From Terriglobia bacterium (GTDB taxonomy: Bacteria; Acidobacteriota; Terriglobia; UBA7540): a stretch of 44,156 nt of DNA. The notes beneath the pieces were generated by a model that saw only the letters and a program-made list of their open reading frames with translations, had not been told where the DNA came from and made no database searches. The stretch covers positions 1 to 44,156 of the forward strand of contig JASHPE010000306.1 of NCBI GenBank assembly GCA_030038235.1, read 5' to 3'. Positions 35,502 through 43,794 of the stretch are shown here, piece by piece (position 1 is the stretch's first letter; each line of letters begins with the position of its first letter). Both the position numbers and the translations under genes were made by a program.

Positions 35502-36230
35502 CTATAATGTGCGCGAGAGCCTGACGTTATTCAGAAAATATCGGTGGATTGTCTCGTCTTCCGTTAGCTCGGGATGAAAAGTCGCCACCAGGATGTTGCC
35601 CTGCTCCACCAGCACCGGCAAACCCTCGGCGCGTCCGAGCACGCGCACACCTTCGCCGACTCTGCGGATGATCGGCGCGCGAATAAAAACCATCTCGATC
35701 GGCCGGCCATGCCCGGCGAATTCCTGTGGATTCCCGCTTTCGCGGGAATGACGATCATGGCGTAGTTCAGCGGCCGGCACCTCACCGATCGGCGCTTCAG
35801 TGGCCGGCTCAGCCGTTGGACCCTTCCCCGTCTCCCTGGAAGCGCCATTCACCAGGATGCCCTGCCGGATCGCGCTGTCGATCTGGCGCCCGTAAGCGTT
35901 GCGTTCAACGGTGATGTCAATCAGGCCGAGATGCGACTGATTTGGGTTGAGCACTTCTTTCGCGAGCAGAATCGCGCCGGCGCAGGTGCCGAAAATGGGC
36001 TTGCCCTGGGCGGCGAAGTCGACAATGGCGGGTCCGAGATTCTCGCCTTCGAAGAACTTCAGCATGGTGGTGCTCTCGCCGCCCGGCATGATCAGCCATC
36101 CGACGTTCGCGAGATCGGAGGCATGCTTCACCGGCAGCCACGGCGCGCCAATGCGGTCGAGCATTTGGGCGTGTAGAGCGAAATCGCCTTGGACGGCGAG
36201 AATTCCGACGGGTTGAGGATTGTTGGCCAT
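35502..36230 (-). CDS. pdxT: Pyridoxal 5'-phosphate synthase glutaminase subunit PdxT, with insertion
   Basis: A 242-residue class I glutaminase that supplies ammonia to PdxS for pyridoxal phosphate synthesis. Motifs are VGILAVQGDFALH, LIMPGGESTTM, the nucleophile Cys in FGTCAGAILLA, NAYGRQ, and VATFHPELTED with the catalytic His and Glu. It is about 40 residues longer than usual. The excess lies between GRQIDS and IEMVFIRAPII and includes RHSRESGNP, the translation of a palindromic repeat (ATTCCCGC, TTTC, GCGGGAAT; 35730-35749). The insertion keeps the frame. The partner gene pdxS is 3.6 kb away on the same strand. The ATG at 36230 has no evident ribosome site and abuts a heptamer array. Confidence 0.9.
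   Translation of the reverse strand: MANNPQPVGILAVQGDFALHAQMLDRIGAPWLPVKHASDLANVGWLIMPGGESTTMLKFFEGENLGPAIVDFAAQGKPIFGTCAGAILLAKEVLNPNQSHLGLIDITVERNAYGRQIDSAIRQGILVNGASRETGKGPTAEPATEAPIGEVPAAELRHDRHSRESGNPQEFAGHGRPIEMVFIRAPIIRRVGEGVRVLGRAEGLPVLVEQGNILVATFHPELTEDETIHRYFLNNVRLSRTL
35730..35749. repeat. Palindromic element inside pdxT
   Basis: ATTCCCGC and GCGGGAAT flank the loop TTTC. The element is translated as part of PdxT without breaking its frame. This palindrome type is well known as an intergenic repeat in other bacteria. Confidence 0.75.
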
Positions 36231-36236
36231 TTCGGA

Positions 36237-36362
36237 GAAGTCAGGAGTCAGAAAGTCCCGAATCAAAAGCAGAAATCAAAATTCTGAGCGAAGTCACGCC
36301 CATACATCACGGCGCGGTGGGCTCGCGACGGCCCATTCTGACTTCTGACTCCTGACTTTTTC
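36237..36362. repeat. Inverted pair of heptamer arrays between pdxT and osmC
   Basis: The left array begins gaagtca, ggagtca, gaaagtc at 36237. The right array reads attctga, cttctga, ctcctga, ctttttc (36335-36362). AAGTCAGGAGTCAGAA (36238-36253) is the exact reverse complement of 36343-36358, so the spacer can fold into a hairpin with an 89-nt loop. One arm touches the pdxT start and the other ends just before the osmC stop. Confidence 0.65.
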
Positions 36363-36367
36363 CCAAT

Positions 36368-36805
36368 TCAACTCGCGGCGCTCACCAGCACCGCCTTGAA
36401 ATTGATGGGCACGGCCGACAATGCCCTCGACACCGGGCAATTCTTCTTGGCACCCTCGGCGAATTCCTGGAACTTGGCAGAGTCGATCCCAGGCACGTCG
36501 GCTTCGGTGCTCAGATCAATCCCGGTGATGGCGAAGCCTTCGCCGACCTTATCGAAATGAACGTTCGCAACCGTGTGAATTCTCTTGGGCGTGAACCCGC
36601 CCTTCGAGAGTCCCGCCGAAAGCGCCATGGAGAAGCATCCGGCGTGCGCGGCGGCGATTAGTTCTTCCGGATTCGTTCCCGAACCGTCTTCCATGCGCGA
36701 TCGGAATGAATAAGGTCCGTCAAATGCGCCCGAACCCAGCTTCATGTGGCCCGTGCCTTGAAGAAGATTTCCGTTCCATTCCGCTTCCGATTTACGAATA
36801 GGCAT
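36368..36805 (-). CDS. OsmC family peroxide-detoxifying protein
   Basis: A 145-residue OsmC/Ohr-type thiol peroxidase that reduces organic hydroperoxides in the cytoplasm. The two redox Cys residues are in [16 protein letters not shown] and [31 protein letters not shown] is the classic family signature. Length is usual for OsmC. AAGGAG sits 6-7 nt before the ATG, a strong ribosome site. Unlike the thioredoxin-fold protein in this window, it uses ordinary Cys codons. Confidence 0.9.
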   Translation of the reverse strand: MPIRKSEAEWNGNLLQGTGHMKLGSGAFDGPYSFRSRMEDGSGTNPEELIAAAHAGCFSMALSAGLSKGGFTPKRIHTVANVHFDKVGEGFAITGIDLSTEADVPGIDSAKFQEFAEGAKKNCPVSRALSAVPINFKAVLVSAAS

Positions 36806-36877
36806 GTTTCGCTCCTTTGACTTAAGTGTTCCGGCGGTCGTGCAAAAGCCCCTCCACAACACTCCAAACCGCGGACT

Positions 36878-38392
36878 CTACGGCCTCACCCGAAAGGGCA
36901 CGTTGCTCGAAAGCGTGCCGCCGGGCGTTACCACCCGGACTGTGCCGGTGGTGGCGCCCGCGGGCACGATGGTGTTGATTAGCGAACTAGAAAGTACTCT
37001 GAAGACCGCCGCCGTCCCGTTAAAGGTGACGCTGGTCGCGCCGGTCAGATTACTGCCAAGAATCCTGACGGGCCTTCCCACTGGGCCGAGGGTCGGCTGT
37101 GTTTCCACAAACGGGCCGAGGCCCACGGAGAGACTGAAGACCGTCCCGCGGCGGTTGGCCCCGCCTTCGAAAGTTGTGCCGTAGAAGTTTCCACTAGTGT
37201 CCTGGGCTAGCGCACCGCCGGGGTATTGCCCATCTGGGCAGCCGCCTTCGGAACAAAAGCTGTAGAGCGTGGTCAGCGTGCCGGCCGCGGTCATTTTGAA
37301 AACCGTGCCACAGCCGAGCTCGCATGAGCTGACCCCGCCAAACTCCGTCGTCCCGTACAGGTTCCCGTCGGTGGCTTGGACCAGCGCTGCTGGCCCCTCG
37401 CCGTCCGTGCAACCGCTTTGGGAGCAAAAGTTGTAAAGCGTCGTCAGCGTGCCACCGGAGGTGATCTTGAAGACCGTCCCGTAGTTGTTGGTCCCGCCAT
37501 ACTGCGTTGTCCCGTAAAAGTACCCGTCAGTGGCTTGGACCAGCGTATAGGGGTAGGAGCCGTCCGGGCAACCGCTTCGAGAACAAAAAGTGTAAAGCGT
37601 GGTCAGCGTGCCGCTTGGGGTGACCTTGAACACCGTGCCATAGTCGAGGCCATTGGCCCCGCCATACGCGGTTGTCCCGTAGAAGTTCCCGTCAGTGGCC
37701 TCGATTAGTCCCGACGAGGGGGATTCGCCGTCCGGGCAACCGTTTTGAGAGCAGAAGCTGTAAAGCGTGGTCAGGGTGCCGGTTGGGGTAATTTCAAAAA
37801 CCGTCCCACTGCTGTCGGGCCCGCTGCAAATTGATCCGCACGTCGTCCCGTAGAAGTTCCCATTAGTGGCTTGGACGAGCGTCCCAGTGGGATGAGCGCC
37901 GTCTGGGCAACCGCTCTGCGAACAGAAGCGATAAAGGGTCGTAAGCGCGCCGGTTGGGGTGGTTTCGAATACCGTCCCGCAGCCGGCCGAGCAGGCGTCG
38001 CCCCCGCCATAGGTCGTTGTGCCGTAGAAGTTCCCATCGGTGGCCTGGACAACGCCTGCATAGGGCTCAGAGCCGTGCGAGGAGCCTAGGCTGTGTAGCG
38101 TCGTCAGCGTCCCACTCGGCGTAATTGTGAAGACCGTGCCGGAAAACCCGTCGAGTCCACCCTCGAGCGTTGTCCCGTACAAATTCCCATTGGTGGCCTG
38201 AACTAGTGCCGCAAATGGGTAGGAACCGTCCGTGCAACCCCTTTCAGCACAAAAGCTGTAAAGTCTGGTTAAGGTCTGGGCAGGGGAGGCAATCGTCGTG
38301 GCTGTGCACACCACAAGAACGAAGCAGGCCTGCTTCGCCCAGTGAAGTCGATCTATGTTCCCTCTTCGCCGTCCCGCGGGTTTCGGCCCCAC
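36878..38392 (-). CDS. GloVer/TIGR03803-type tandem-repeat protein (copy 3) with IPT/TIG domain, uncertain start
   Basis: About 504 residues from a possible GTG at 38392. A hydrophobic segment (ACFVLVVCTATTIASPAQ) acts as signal, followed by about nine GloVer repeats with Cys pairs (FCAERGCTDG, FCSQSGCPDG, FCSQNGCPDG, FCSRSGCPDG, FCSEGGCPDG) and a C-terminal IPT/TIG domain ending VVTPGGTLSSNVPFRVRP. It is closely related to copy 2. No ATG or ribosome site lies near the signal, because the sequence just upstream is the tail of another, lost copy. The gene may therefore have lost its own start region, and expression is uncertain. Confidence 0.75.
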   Translation of the reverse strand: MGPKPAGRRRGNIDRLHWAKQACFVLVVCTATTIASPAQTLTRLYSFCAERGCTDGSYPFAALVQATNGNLYGTTLEGGLDGFSGTVFTITPSGTLTTLHSLGSSHGSEPYAGVVQATDGNFYGTTTYGGGDACSAGCGTVFETTPTGALTTLYRFCSQSGCPDGAHPTGTLVQATNGNFYGTTCGSICSGPDSSGTVFEITPTGTLTTLYSFCSQNGCPDGESPSSGLIEATDGNFYGTTAYGGANGLDYGTVFKVTPSGTLTTLYTFCSRSGCPDGSYPYTLVQATDGYFYGTTQYGGTNNYGTVFKITSGGTLTTLYNFCSQSGCTDGEGPAALVQATDGNLYGTTEFGGVSSCELGCGTVFKMTAAGTLTTLYSFCSEGGCPDGQYPGGALAQDTSGNFYGTTFEGGANRRGTVFSLSVGLGPFVETQPTLGPVGRPVRILGSNLTGATSVTFNGTAAVFRVLSSSLINTIVPAGATTGTVRVVTPGGTLSSNVPFRVRP

Positions 38393-38508
38393 CCGGAAAG
38401 GCCCGAAAGCCTCCCGCCGGGCGTTACCACTTGAACCGTACCAGTAGCGGTCCCCGCCGGCACGGTGGTCGTGACCGAAGAACGCGAGACCACGGTGAAC
38501 GTAGCCGC
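38386..38508 (-). pseudogene. Remnant of the C-terminal IPT/TIG domain of a further GloVer protein
   Basis: One minus frame (38508-38413) reads ATFTVVSRSSVTTTVPAGTA, TGTVQVVTPGG, matching the end of copy 3 (AVFRVLSSSLINTIVPAGAT, TGTVRVVTPGG). The next frame supplies GPFRVGP, the counterpart of the terminal VPFRVRP, so a small deletion or frameshift separates the two. The rest of that gene is gone; hicB begins 30 nt away on the other strand. Confidence 0.65.
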
Positions 38509-38538
38509 GAGCCGAATTTCTGAGATAGAATCGAACCG

Positions 38539-38760
38539 ATGAGCCAGACATTTCTTGTCAACCTGATTTTCGATCCCGAGTACCACGGCTACGTCGCCGA
38601 CGTGCCTCAGCTCCCCGGCTGCATGTCCCAGGGTAAAACCGTCGAAGCCGCCCTCAAAAACGTTCGCCAGGCGATTCGCGCGTATCTAAAATCGTCGCGC
38701 AGTAAGGAACGGCCAGCCATTCCGGAACTGCTGACCACCCAGGTTGAGGTCCAGGTTTGA
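38539..38760 (+). CDS. hicB: HicB family antitoxin
   Basis: A 73-residue protein: FLVNLIFDPEYHGYVADVPQ, LPGCMSQGKTVEAALKNVRQ, AIRAYLKS. This is the partial RNase H-like fold of HicB antitoxins, which block the HicA mRNA interferase and repress their own promoter. It overlaps hicA by TTGA. Here the antitoxin gene comes first, unlike the usual hicA-hicB order. The pair sits in the scar of a lost GloVer gene, suggesting later arrival. Confidence 0.85.
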   Translation: MSQTFLVNLIFDPEYHGYVADVPQLPGCMSQGKTVEAALKNVRQAIRAYLKSSRSKERPAIPELLTTQVEVQV

Positions 38761-38975
38761 CGCGCCTTGCAGGAATCGCCGGCCGCAAGGCCGTTCGCGC
38801 CTTCGAGCGTGCCGGCTTCGTCGCCGAAAAGCCCGAAGGTAGCCACGTTACGCTCAAAAAGCCCGGCTTTCCCATTCTGGTGATTCCGCTTCATCGCGAG
38901 GTTTCACCCTTCTTGCTGCGTGCGCAGATCGAGCGAGCTGGCTTGACCGAGGAGCAGTTTCGTAAGCTTCTGTAA
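38757..38975 (+). CDS. hicA: HicA family mRNA interferase toxin
   Basis: A 72-residue protein: GRKAVRAFERAGFVAEKPEG, SHVTLKKPGFPILVIPLHRE, then IERAGLTEEQFRKLL. The double-stranded-RNA-binding-like HicA fold and the catalytic His in GSHVTL are present, so the toxin looks intact. The start is a TTG that overlaps the hicB stop. HicA cleaves mRNA when freed from HicB. Confidence 0.85.
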   Translation: MTRLAGIAGRKAVRAFERAGFVAEKPEGSHVTLKKPGFPILVIPLHREVSPFLLRAQIERAGLTEEQFRKLL

Positions 38976-38985
38976 AGTGCCGGAT

Positions 38986-39531
38986 TCACCGCCACCCCAT
39001 ACTCTCCCTCAGCGACGTTATATGTGCCACGTGATGCCGTCCGTGCCAGCCATAGATCGCCAGCAAGTAGTCGAGATCGATCAGGCCGTGCTCGGGATGA
39101 TTGACCTTTCGCGAGAAATCTGATGCCGACATCGACCGCAGCAGATTCACCCAGCGGTCGTGGAGCGATTCGAGCAGCGTGAGCGACGTCTCGACCGCGG
39201 TACTCTTCGAATCGGGGAGCGCTGCCCACAGCGCCTCGTCGTAGGTTTTGATGGTCGGCGCCTCCTCGGTGAGCGCCAGCTTGAATCGCACGTAGGAATT
39301 CATGTGACTGTCCGGCAGGTGATGCACGACCTGGCGGACCGTCCAGCCCTCGGGCCGATAGGGCGTGTCAAGCTGCTCGGGTGTGAGGCCGTTGACGGCT
39401 TCGCGCAAGCGCTTCGGTGTATCGGCGATCTGGATGATCAGCTCGGCGCGCTCGGCGTCGTTAAGTTGGCCCTTCCAGTGGAATTTGCCGATCGGATAGC
39501 GCAGATCGGCAGCGGTTTTTGCCGTTTCCAT
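38986..39531 (-). CDS. DinB/YfiT family putative metal-dependent hydrolase or thiol transferase
   Basis: A 181-residue four-helix protein of the DinB/YfiT superfamily. It begins LRYPIGKFHWKGQL, then IADTPKRLREAVNGLTPEQL, YRPEGWTVRQVVHHLPDSHM (first metal His) and LLAIYGWHGRHHVAHI (two more His). The H, H, H set is the metal site; Bacillus relatives are bacillithiol S-transferases. The substrate is unknown here. AAGGAG 6-7 nt before the ATG at 39531 supports the start. Confidence 0.88.
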   Translation of the reverse strand: METAKTAADLRYPIGKFHWKGQLNDAERAELIIQIADTPKRLREAVNGLTPEQLDTPYRPEGWTVRQVVHHLPDSHMNSYVRFKLALTEEAPTIKTYDEALWAALPDSKSTAVETSLTLLESLHDRWVNLLRSMSASDFSRKVNHPEHGLIDLDYLLAIYGWHGRHHVAHITSLRESMGWR

Positions 39532-39599
39532 TACCATCTCCTTTGGGTGAGGATCTAACGCCCAGCCCAAGGCCCAATTCAAGATCTCGGTCGCGGACC

Positions 39600-39806
39600 T
39601 CAGACTTGCACATACTCTGGCGTGGAAGCCGGCTCGGGAATAGAAGCACCGTCTTCCCGCATGCTCTCCAAATGCAGAGGTATCGCTTCGCGAATCAAGC
39701 CAAGGGCTTCCTCGCGTTTGTCTCCCACGACCGCGCAGCCAGGCAAATCTGGTACATACGCTCCGACGCTGTTCTTGCCCGTCTCGATGATCACAAGGTA
39801 TTTCAT
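39600..39806 (-). CDS. Orphan HicB-like protein
   Basis: A 68-residue HicB-fold protein: MKYLVIIETGKNSVGAYVPD, LPGCAVVGDKREEALGLIRE, AIPLHLESMRE. No hicA-like frame lies beside it. Orphan HicB proteins can act as regulators or as antitoxins to distant HicA. It lies between the DinB-like gene and pdxS, 19 nt after the pdxS stop, and could share its message. A short heptamer-like run (gcaactg, acgactg, acgaact; 39807-39827) fills the space before its ATG and no ribosome site is visible. Confidence 0.8.
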   Translation of the reverse strand: MKYLVIIETGKNSVGAYVPDLPGCAVVGDKREEALGLIREAIPLHLESMREDGASIPEPASTPEYVQV

Positions 39807-39825
39807 GCAACTGACGACTGACGAA

Positions 39826-40713
39826 CTACCACCCTCGCGTCTGCAACAACTCCTCTGGCTTCAACTTCGCAACATCGAGCCCGCGCATGGCTTCGCCCAG
39901 CTCTTCCGAGCACTCCGCCACGATCTGAGGTTCGTTATAGTGCGTGGTCGCCCGGACGATCGCCTTGGCGCGCGGGGCCGGATCGTCCGATTTGAAGATT
40001 CCCGAGCCCACGAAAACAGCCTCCGCGCCGAGCTGCATGACCAGCGACGCGTCCGCCGGAGTCGCGATGCCGCCGGCGGAAAAATTTGGCACGGGCAGCT
40101 TGCCGTTCTTGGCGACGTACTGGACGAGCTCAAACGGGGCGCCCAGGTCCTTGGACTTGGCCATCAATTCCTCGTCGCGCAGGATGGTCAGCTCGCGAAT
40201 CTCGCCGGTGATGGCTCGCATGTGGCGGACGGCTTCCACGATGTTGCCCGATCCCGCCTCGCCCTTGGTGCGGATCATGGCCGCGCCTTCGCCGATGCGT
40301 CGCAGCGCCTCGCCCAGGTTGCGCGCGCCGCAGACAAACGGCGCCTTGAAGTGCCACTTGTCGATGTGGTGAGCTTCGTCGGCCGGCGTCAGAACCTCGC
40401 TCTCATCGATGTAGTCCACGCCGAGCACTTGCAGCACCTGGGCCTCCGCGAAGTGTCCGATACGGGCCTTGGCCATCACCGGAATCGACACCGCGGCCAT
40501 GATCTCCTTGATCACGCGTGCCGAAGCCATGCGCGCCACACCGCCCTCCTTGCGGATATCGGCCGGGACGCGCTCCAGCGCCATGACGGCCGCCGCGCCC
40601 GCGTCCTCGGCGATCTTGGCCTGATCCGCCGAGGTCACGTCCATGATCACGCCGCCCTTCAGCATCTCGGCGAGCCCGACCTTGAGCTTCATACTTTCAT
40701 CGTACTGCCACAT
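39826..40713 (-). CDS. pdxS: Pyridoxal 5'-phosphate synthase subunit PdxS
   Basis: A 295-residue (beta/alpha)8 enzyme that builds pyridoxal phosphate from ribose 5-phosphate, glyceraldehyde 3-phosphate and ammonia from PdxT. Signature stretches: [38 protein letters not shown] (catalytic Lys), [52 protein letters not shown] and [21 protein letters not shown] 6 nt before ATG 40713 is an excellent ribosome site and decides the start. pdxS and pdxT are usually adjacent; here they are 3.6 kb apart. Confidence 0.96.
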   Translation of the reverse strand: MWQYDESMKLKVGLAEMLKGGVIMDVTSADQAKIAEDAGAAAVMALERVPADIRKEGGVARMASARVIKEIMAAVSIPVMAKARIGHFAEAQVLQVLGVDYIDESEVLTPADEAHHIDKWHFKAPFVCGARNLGEALRRIGEGAAMIRTKGEAGSGNIVEAVRHMRAITGEIRELTILRDEELMAKSKDLGAPFELVQYVAKNGKLPVPNFSAGGIATPADASLVMQLGAEAVFVGSGIFKSDDPAPRAKAIVRATTHYNEPQIVAECSEELGEAMRGLDVAKLKPEELLQTRGW

Positions 40714-40869
40714 TGACAACCTCCCTCCCCGGACGCCGGGCCAGGCTCACGCTCAAGAACATGGCCCCAGCCAAATCCGGAATCGGACGAGACCCACGGC
40801 GTCCAACTTACTCATTCTAAGTGCCTTTCCAGCTTTGTTCCAGAAGCGACGCTCGTCGACCGGGTCACT

Positions 40870-42414
40870 TCACGGACCCAACCCGGACACCGGTCGCACG
40901 TCGCGGTCCGCCTCTCGCCCCACCCTGGCCACGATGGCGGCTACAGCCTCGGCGTCCGCGGTGGTCGACCGGAAGTTCACCACGCAGGCTCGCAACAGGA
41001 ACCGTCCATCGACCACGGCGTTGGTCAGGAACGCTTCGCCGCCGCGCTGCAACCGGTCCAGGACTTCGGTGTTCAGCTTGTTTAGATACTCCGCAACCGG
41101 GGCGGATTCGCGAATCGACCTGAGATCCCGCGGCACGTAACGAAGGGTCGTAATGCTGAGCGCCTGCGTGACCGCTTCGAGCTCGGGATGAGCCTCCGCG
41201 GCCCGGTAGAGAGCCTGCGCCACGCCGATGTTTTCCGTCATTGACTCGACGTAGCCCTCGCGTCCCGCCTGACGCAGCGCTAGCCAGACCTTGAGGGCGC
41301 GAAAGCCGCGCGAGTTCTGCAAACCGTGCTCGAAATAGTTAATCCTCTCATCGGCGGTGTCGCCCTCGTCAAAGTGATAGTAGGGCGGCCGATGGCTGAA
41401 CGTCTGGAGCAGCAGCTTGCGATCGCGAACCAGGGCGCAGCCGGCTTCGAGCGGTGCGTAGAGCCACTTGTGCGGATCAACGGCGACGGAGTCGGCCTCG
41501 GCGATGCCGGCAAGGTCGGGCACAGCATGCGGTGACGACGCGGGCAGCGCAGCGGCCACAGCGCCATAAGCGCCATCCACGTGGAACCACAGATCACGCT
41601 CGCGGCAGATCCGGGCGATCTCGCGCAGCGGATCAACTGCGCCCGTACTTACCGATCCGGCCTGCCCTACGACGAGGAACGGCAGATCGCCCGCCTGCCG
41701 GTCACGCTCGATCTCGCGCCGTAACCCATCGGTGTTCATGCGCAGCGCGCGATCACAGCCGATCCAGCGGACAGCGTCCGTACCCAGTCCAAACAAGTCC
41801 GCAGCCTTGTGAATCCAAGTATGGGTCTCGCTCGATCCGTAGACGCGAAGCTGCCGTCCGGCACGCAATCCCGTCTCGTAGGCAGGCCAGTCCACCTTGG
41901 CGCGTTTGGCGACGAGAAAAGGGACAAAGTTGGCCATGTTGCCGCCGCTTGTGAGCAGTCCGCCGCAATCCTGCGGATACTCGATCAGTTCCGCGATCCA
42001 GCGAACGGTCTGCCGCTCGACCTCGGTGGCCACAGGCGCGAGAATCCATCCGCCGGTGTTTGGGTTCACCGCCGAGGCCAGCAAATCGGCCAGAGCGCCA
42101 ATCGGAGCCGGCCCGGCGTTGATGTAGCCCCAGAACCGGGGGTGCGAGCTCAGCAACGAATTCTCAAACAGCAACCGGGCAGCATCCTCGAGCAGGGCGG
42201 CGGCAGGCGTTCCCTGCTCCGGCAGCGAATCCGTTCCCATCGCCTGCCGCAGCGTCCGCGGCGAGACGGGCGGGACTACCGGCCGGCGTGGAATCGACTC
42301 CAGGAAGGCGGCGATCTCGTCCACCAGCCTGTGTCCTGCGGAGCGAAACTCCTCCGGGCTCATGTCCAGAGCCGCACGACGAGACTCAATCTGTTGCCGG
42401 GTGGCTGAATCCAT
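40870..42414 (-). CDS. PLP-dependent aromatic-L-amino-acid decarboxylase family protein
   Basis: A 514-residue group II decarboxylase (DOPA/tryptophan/tyrosine decarboxylase-like). Visible are the N-terminal PRFWGYINAGPAPIGALADL, LLTSGGNMANFVPFLVAKR, the cofactor contacts in LWFHVDGAYGA, and the PLP-binding Lys in DSVAVDPHKWLY. GLQNSRGFRALKVWLALRQA is typical of the family. It would convert aromatic amino acids to amines in the cytoplasm; the exact substrate is not decided by sequence. It uses the cofactor made by the nearby PdxS and PdxT. The ribosome site is weak. Confidence 0.9.
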   Translation of the reverse strand: MDSATRQQIESRRAALDMSPEEFRSAGHRLVDEIAAFLESIPRRPVVPPVSPRTLRQAMGTDSLPEQGTPAAALLEDAARLLFENSLLSSHPRFWGYINAGPAPIGALADLLASAVNPNTGGWILAPVATEVERQTVRWIAELIEYPQDCGGLLTSGGNMANFVPFLVAKRAKVDWPAYETGLRAGRQLRVYGSSETHTWIHKAADLFGLGTDAVRWIGCDRALRMNTDGLRREIERDRQAGDLPFLVVGQAGSVSTGAVDPLREIARICRERDLWFHVDGAYGAVAAALPASSPHAVPDLAGIAEADSVAVDPHKWLYAPLEAGCALVRDRKLLLQTFSHRPPYYHFDEGDTADERINYFEHGLQNSRGFRALKVWLALRQAGREGYVESMTENIGVAQALYRAAEAHPELEAVTQALSITTLRYVPRDLRSIRESAPVAEYLNKLNTEVLDRLQRGGEAFLTNAVVDGRFLLRACVVNFRSTTADAEAVAAIVARVGREADRDVRPVSGLGP

Positions 42415-42474
42415 GGATTTTGGTTCCCTTTACCAATGTACGACCCCCATGCAGCAGAGTAAAGAGGCCTAAGG

Positions 42475-42516
42475 AATCGGCGATTGCCGATTGCCGATTT
42501 GCGATTTTTCGAGTCG
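42475..42516. repeat. Degenerate heptamer array upstream of the decarboxylase
   Basis: Units are aatcggc, gattgcc, gattgcc, gatttgc, gattttt, cgagtcg. It lies between the divergent decarboxylase and the DUF6599-like gene, beside palindromic repeat copy B. Confidence 0.6.
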
Positions 42517-42541
42517 CACGCCGGTAGGCGGTGTCTAATTT

Positions 42542-42626
42542 CCCTGGGAGCGCGAGCATCATGCCCGCCCCGAAGGTGGATCGATCGAGGAACCCAAGAG
42601 CGGGCAGGATGCCCGCGCTCCCAGGG
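42542..42626. repeat. Dispersed palindromic repeat, copy B
   Basis: The right arm (42598-42620) is identical over 23 nt to the right arm of copy A at 31822-31844. The left arm (42542-42568) is its inverse with two or three changes. It lies 47 nt upstream of the DUF6599-like start codon. Confidence 0.75.
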
Positions 42627-42672
42627 GATGAAACGTGTCACCCCCTTGGCTGATTCTGGTATTCTAGCGGTA

Positions 42673-43794
42673 ATGAAGTATTCACTTCCTACGAGAACGC
42701 TCGGCCTTGGTCTCACGCTCGCCCTAGTCTTGGGTGCGTTCGGTATCCATACGGCGGTCGCACAGGACAAGGGCTCAGTGGTCACGCTGATTCCTACCGC
42801 CGACTGGCAGCTCACCAGCTCGCAAACGGTCGATGTGTCGGCTCTGGCGAGTTGGGCGGGCGACGCTGCCATCGAGCACGAGTACGGCGTCACATCCTAT
42901 ACGGCGCGAAGCTACACGTTCGCAAATCATAAGGCTGACGTTCTGATCGAACAGGCCGCGGACCCTTCATCGGCTTATGGACTGCTGACGTTCTATCGCA
43001 CGCCCGCAATGACCTCGCTCGACGGATCGCGTCTCACGGTCGCGGCCGCCGGCAAAGCGATTCTGGCGCGCGGACCCGCCTTTATTCGGGTATCGGTTTC
43101 CTCGCCGGATACTCTGCCCCTTGGAGATTACGTCGCCTTGTTGCGCCTCATCGGTGGCCCGCCGCCCCCGCCGCGCGCGCTGAGCCAACTGCCCGAACCG
43201 TTGCCATCGCGCGGCCTCGTGGATGGATCGCAGAAGTACGTTTTAGGTCCGGTCGCAGCTGCTCGCGTTCTTCCGGAGCTGGCTCCGAACCTGATCGGCT
43301 TTGACGAAGGCGCGGAGATGCAGACCGCACTCTACCGCACCGGCGCATCCTCAGGCACGCTGACGCTGGCCGCCATCGACTATCCAACGCCGCAGATTGC
43401 ACGCGCCGAATTCGACTCGATCAACAAGAAGTTGTGCCAGCCCTCCACTAATTCGCACGCTCTCGATTGCCGCCGCCGCGACACGTACGTTTTTGTAGCG
43501 ATCAACGCTCCCTCGCACGCGGTGGCCGATCATTTTCTCGACGGCTTCACCGTGTCAAAAACCATCAGTCAGGACCAAGGCAATCCCGAAGACCAAGGCA
43601 CTGTCTGGGCGATGGTTCGCCTTTTGATCGCCAACGGCGTGCTCATCGTGATGCTGGCGGCTTTCTCATTTGCGGGAGGGATCCTGGTCTTTGTCTCTAA
43701 ACGCTTGGCACGAAAATGGTTCGCGAATTCTATTTTTGTCGAAGCCGAAGGCGCCGGAATCATCATTTTGGACCTGAGCGACGTAAATCGCTGA
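42673..43794 (+). CDS. Exported DUF6599-like protein with C-terminal membrane segment
   Basis: A 373-residue protein with a signal peptide (LGLGLTLALVLGAFGIHTAV, cut near VAQ-D). The extracytoplasmic part is beta-rich (VSALASWAGDAAIEHEYGVT, YTFANHKADVLIEQAADPSS, YGLLTFYRTP; YVLGPVAAARVLPELAP). A membrane helix lies at about 316-345 (LIANGVLIVMLAAFSFAGGI), then a short basic segment and a hydrophobic end. I recall this arrangement from acidobacterial proteins labelled DUF6599; the function is unknown. The start at 42673 gives the signal peptide; the frame is open upstream through the palindromic repeat. Confidence 0.72.
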   Translation: MKYSLPTRTLGLGLTLALVLGAFGIHTAVAQDKGSVVTLIPTADWQLTSSQTVDVSALASWAGDAAIEHEYGVTSYTARSYTFANHKADVLIEQAADPSSAYGLLTFYRTPAMTSLDGSRLTVAAAGKAILARGPAFIRVSVSSPDTLPLGDYVALLRLIGGPPPPPRALSQLPEPLPSRGLVDGSQKYVLGPVAAARVLPELAPNLIGFDEGAEMQTALYRTGASSGTLTLAAIDYPTPQIARAEFDSINKKLCQPSTNSHALDCRRRDTYVFVAINAPSHAVADHFLDGFTVSKTISQDQGNPEDQGTVWAMVRLLIANGVLIVMLAAFSFAGGILVFVSKRLARKWFANSIFVEAEGAGIIILDLSDVNR

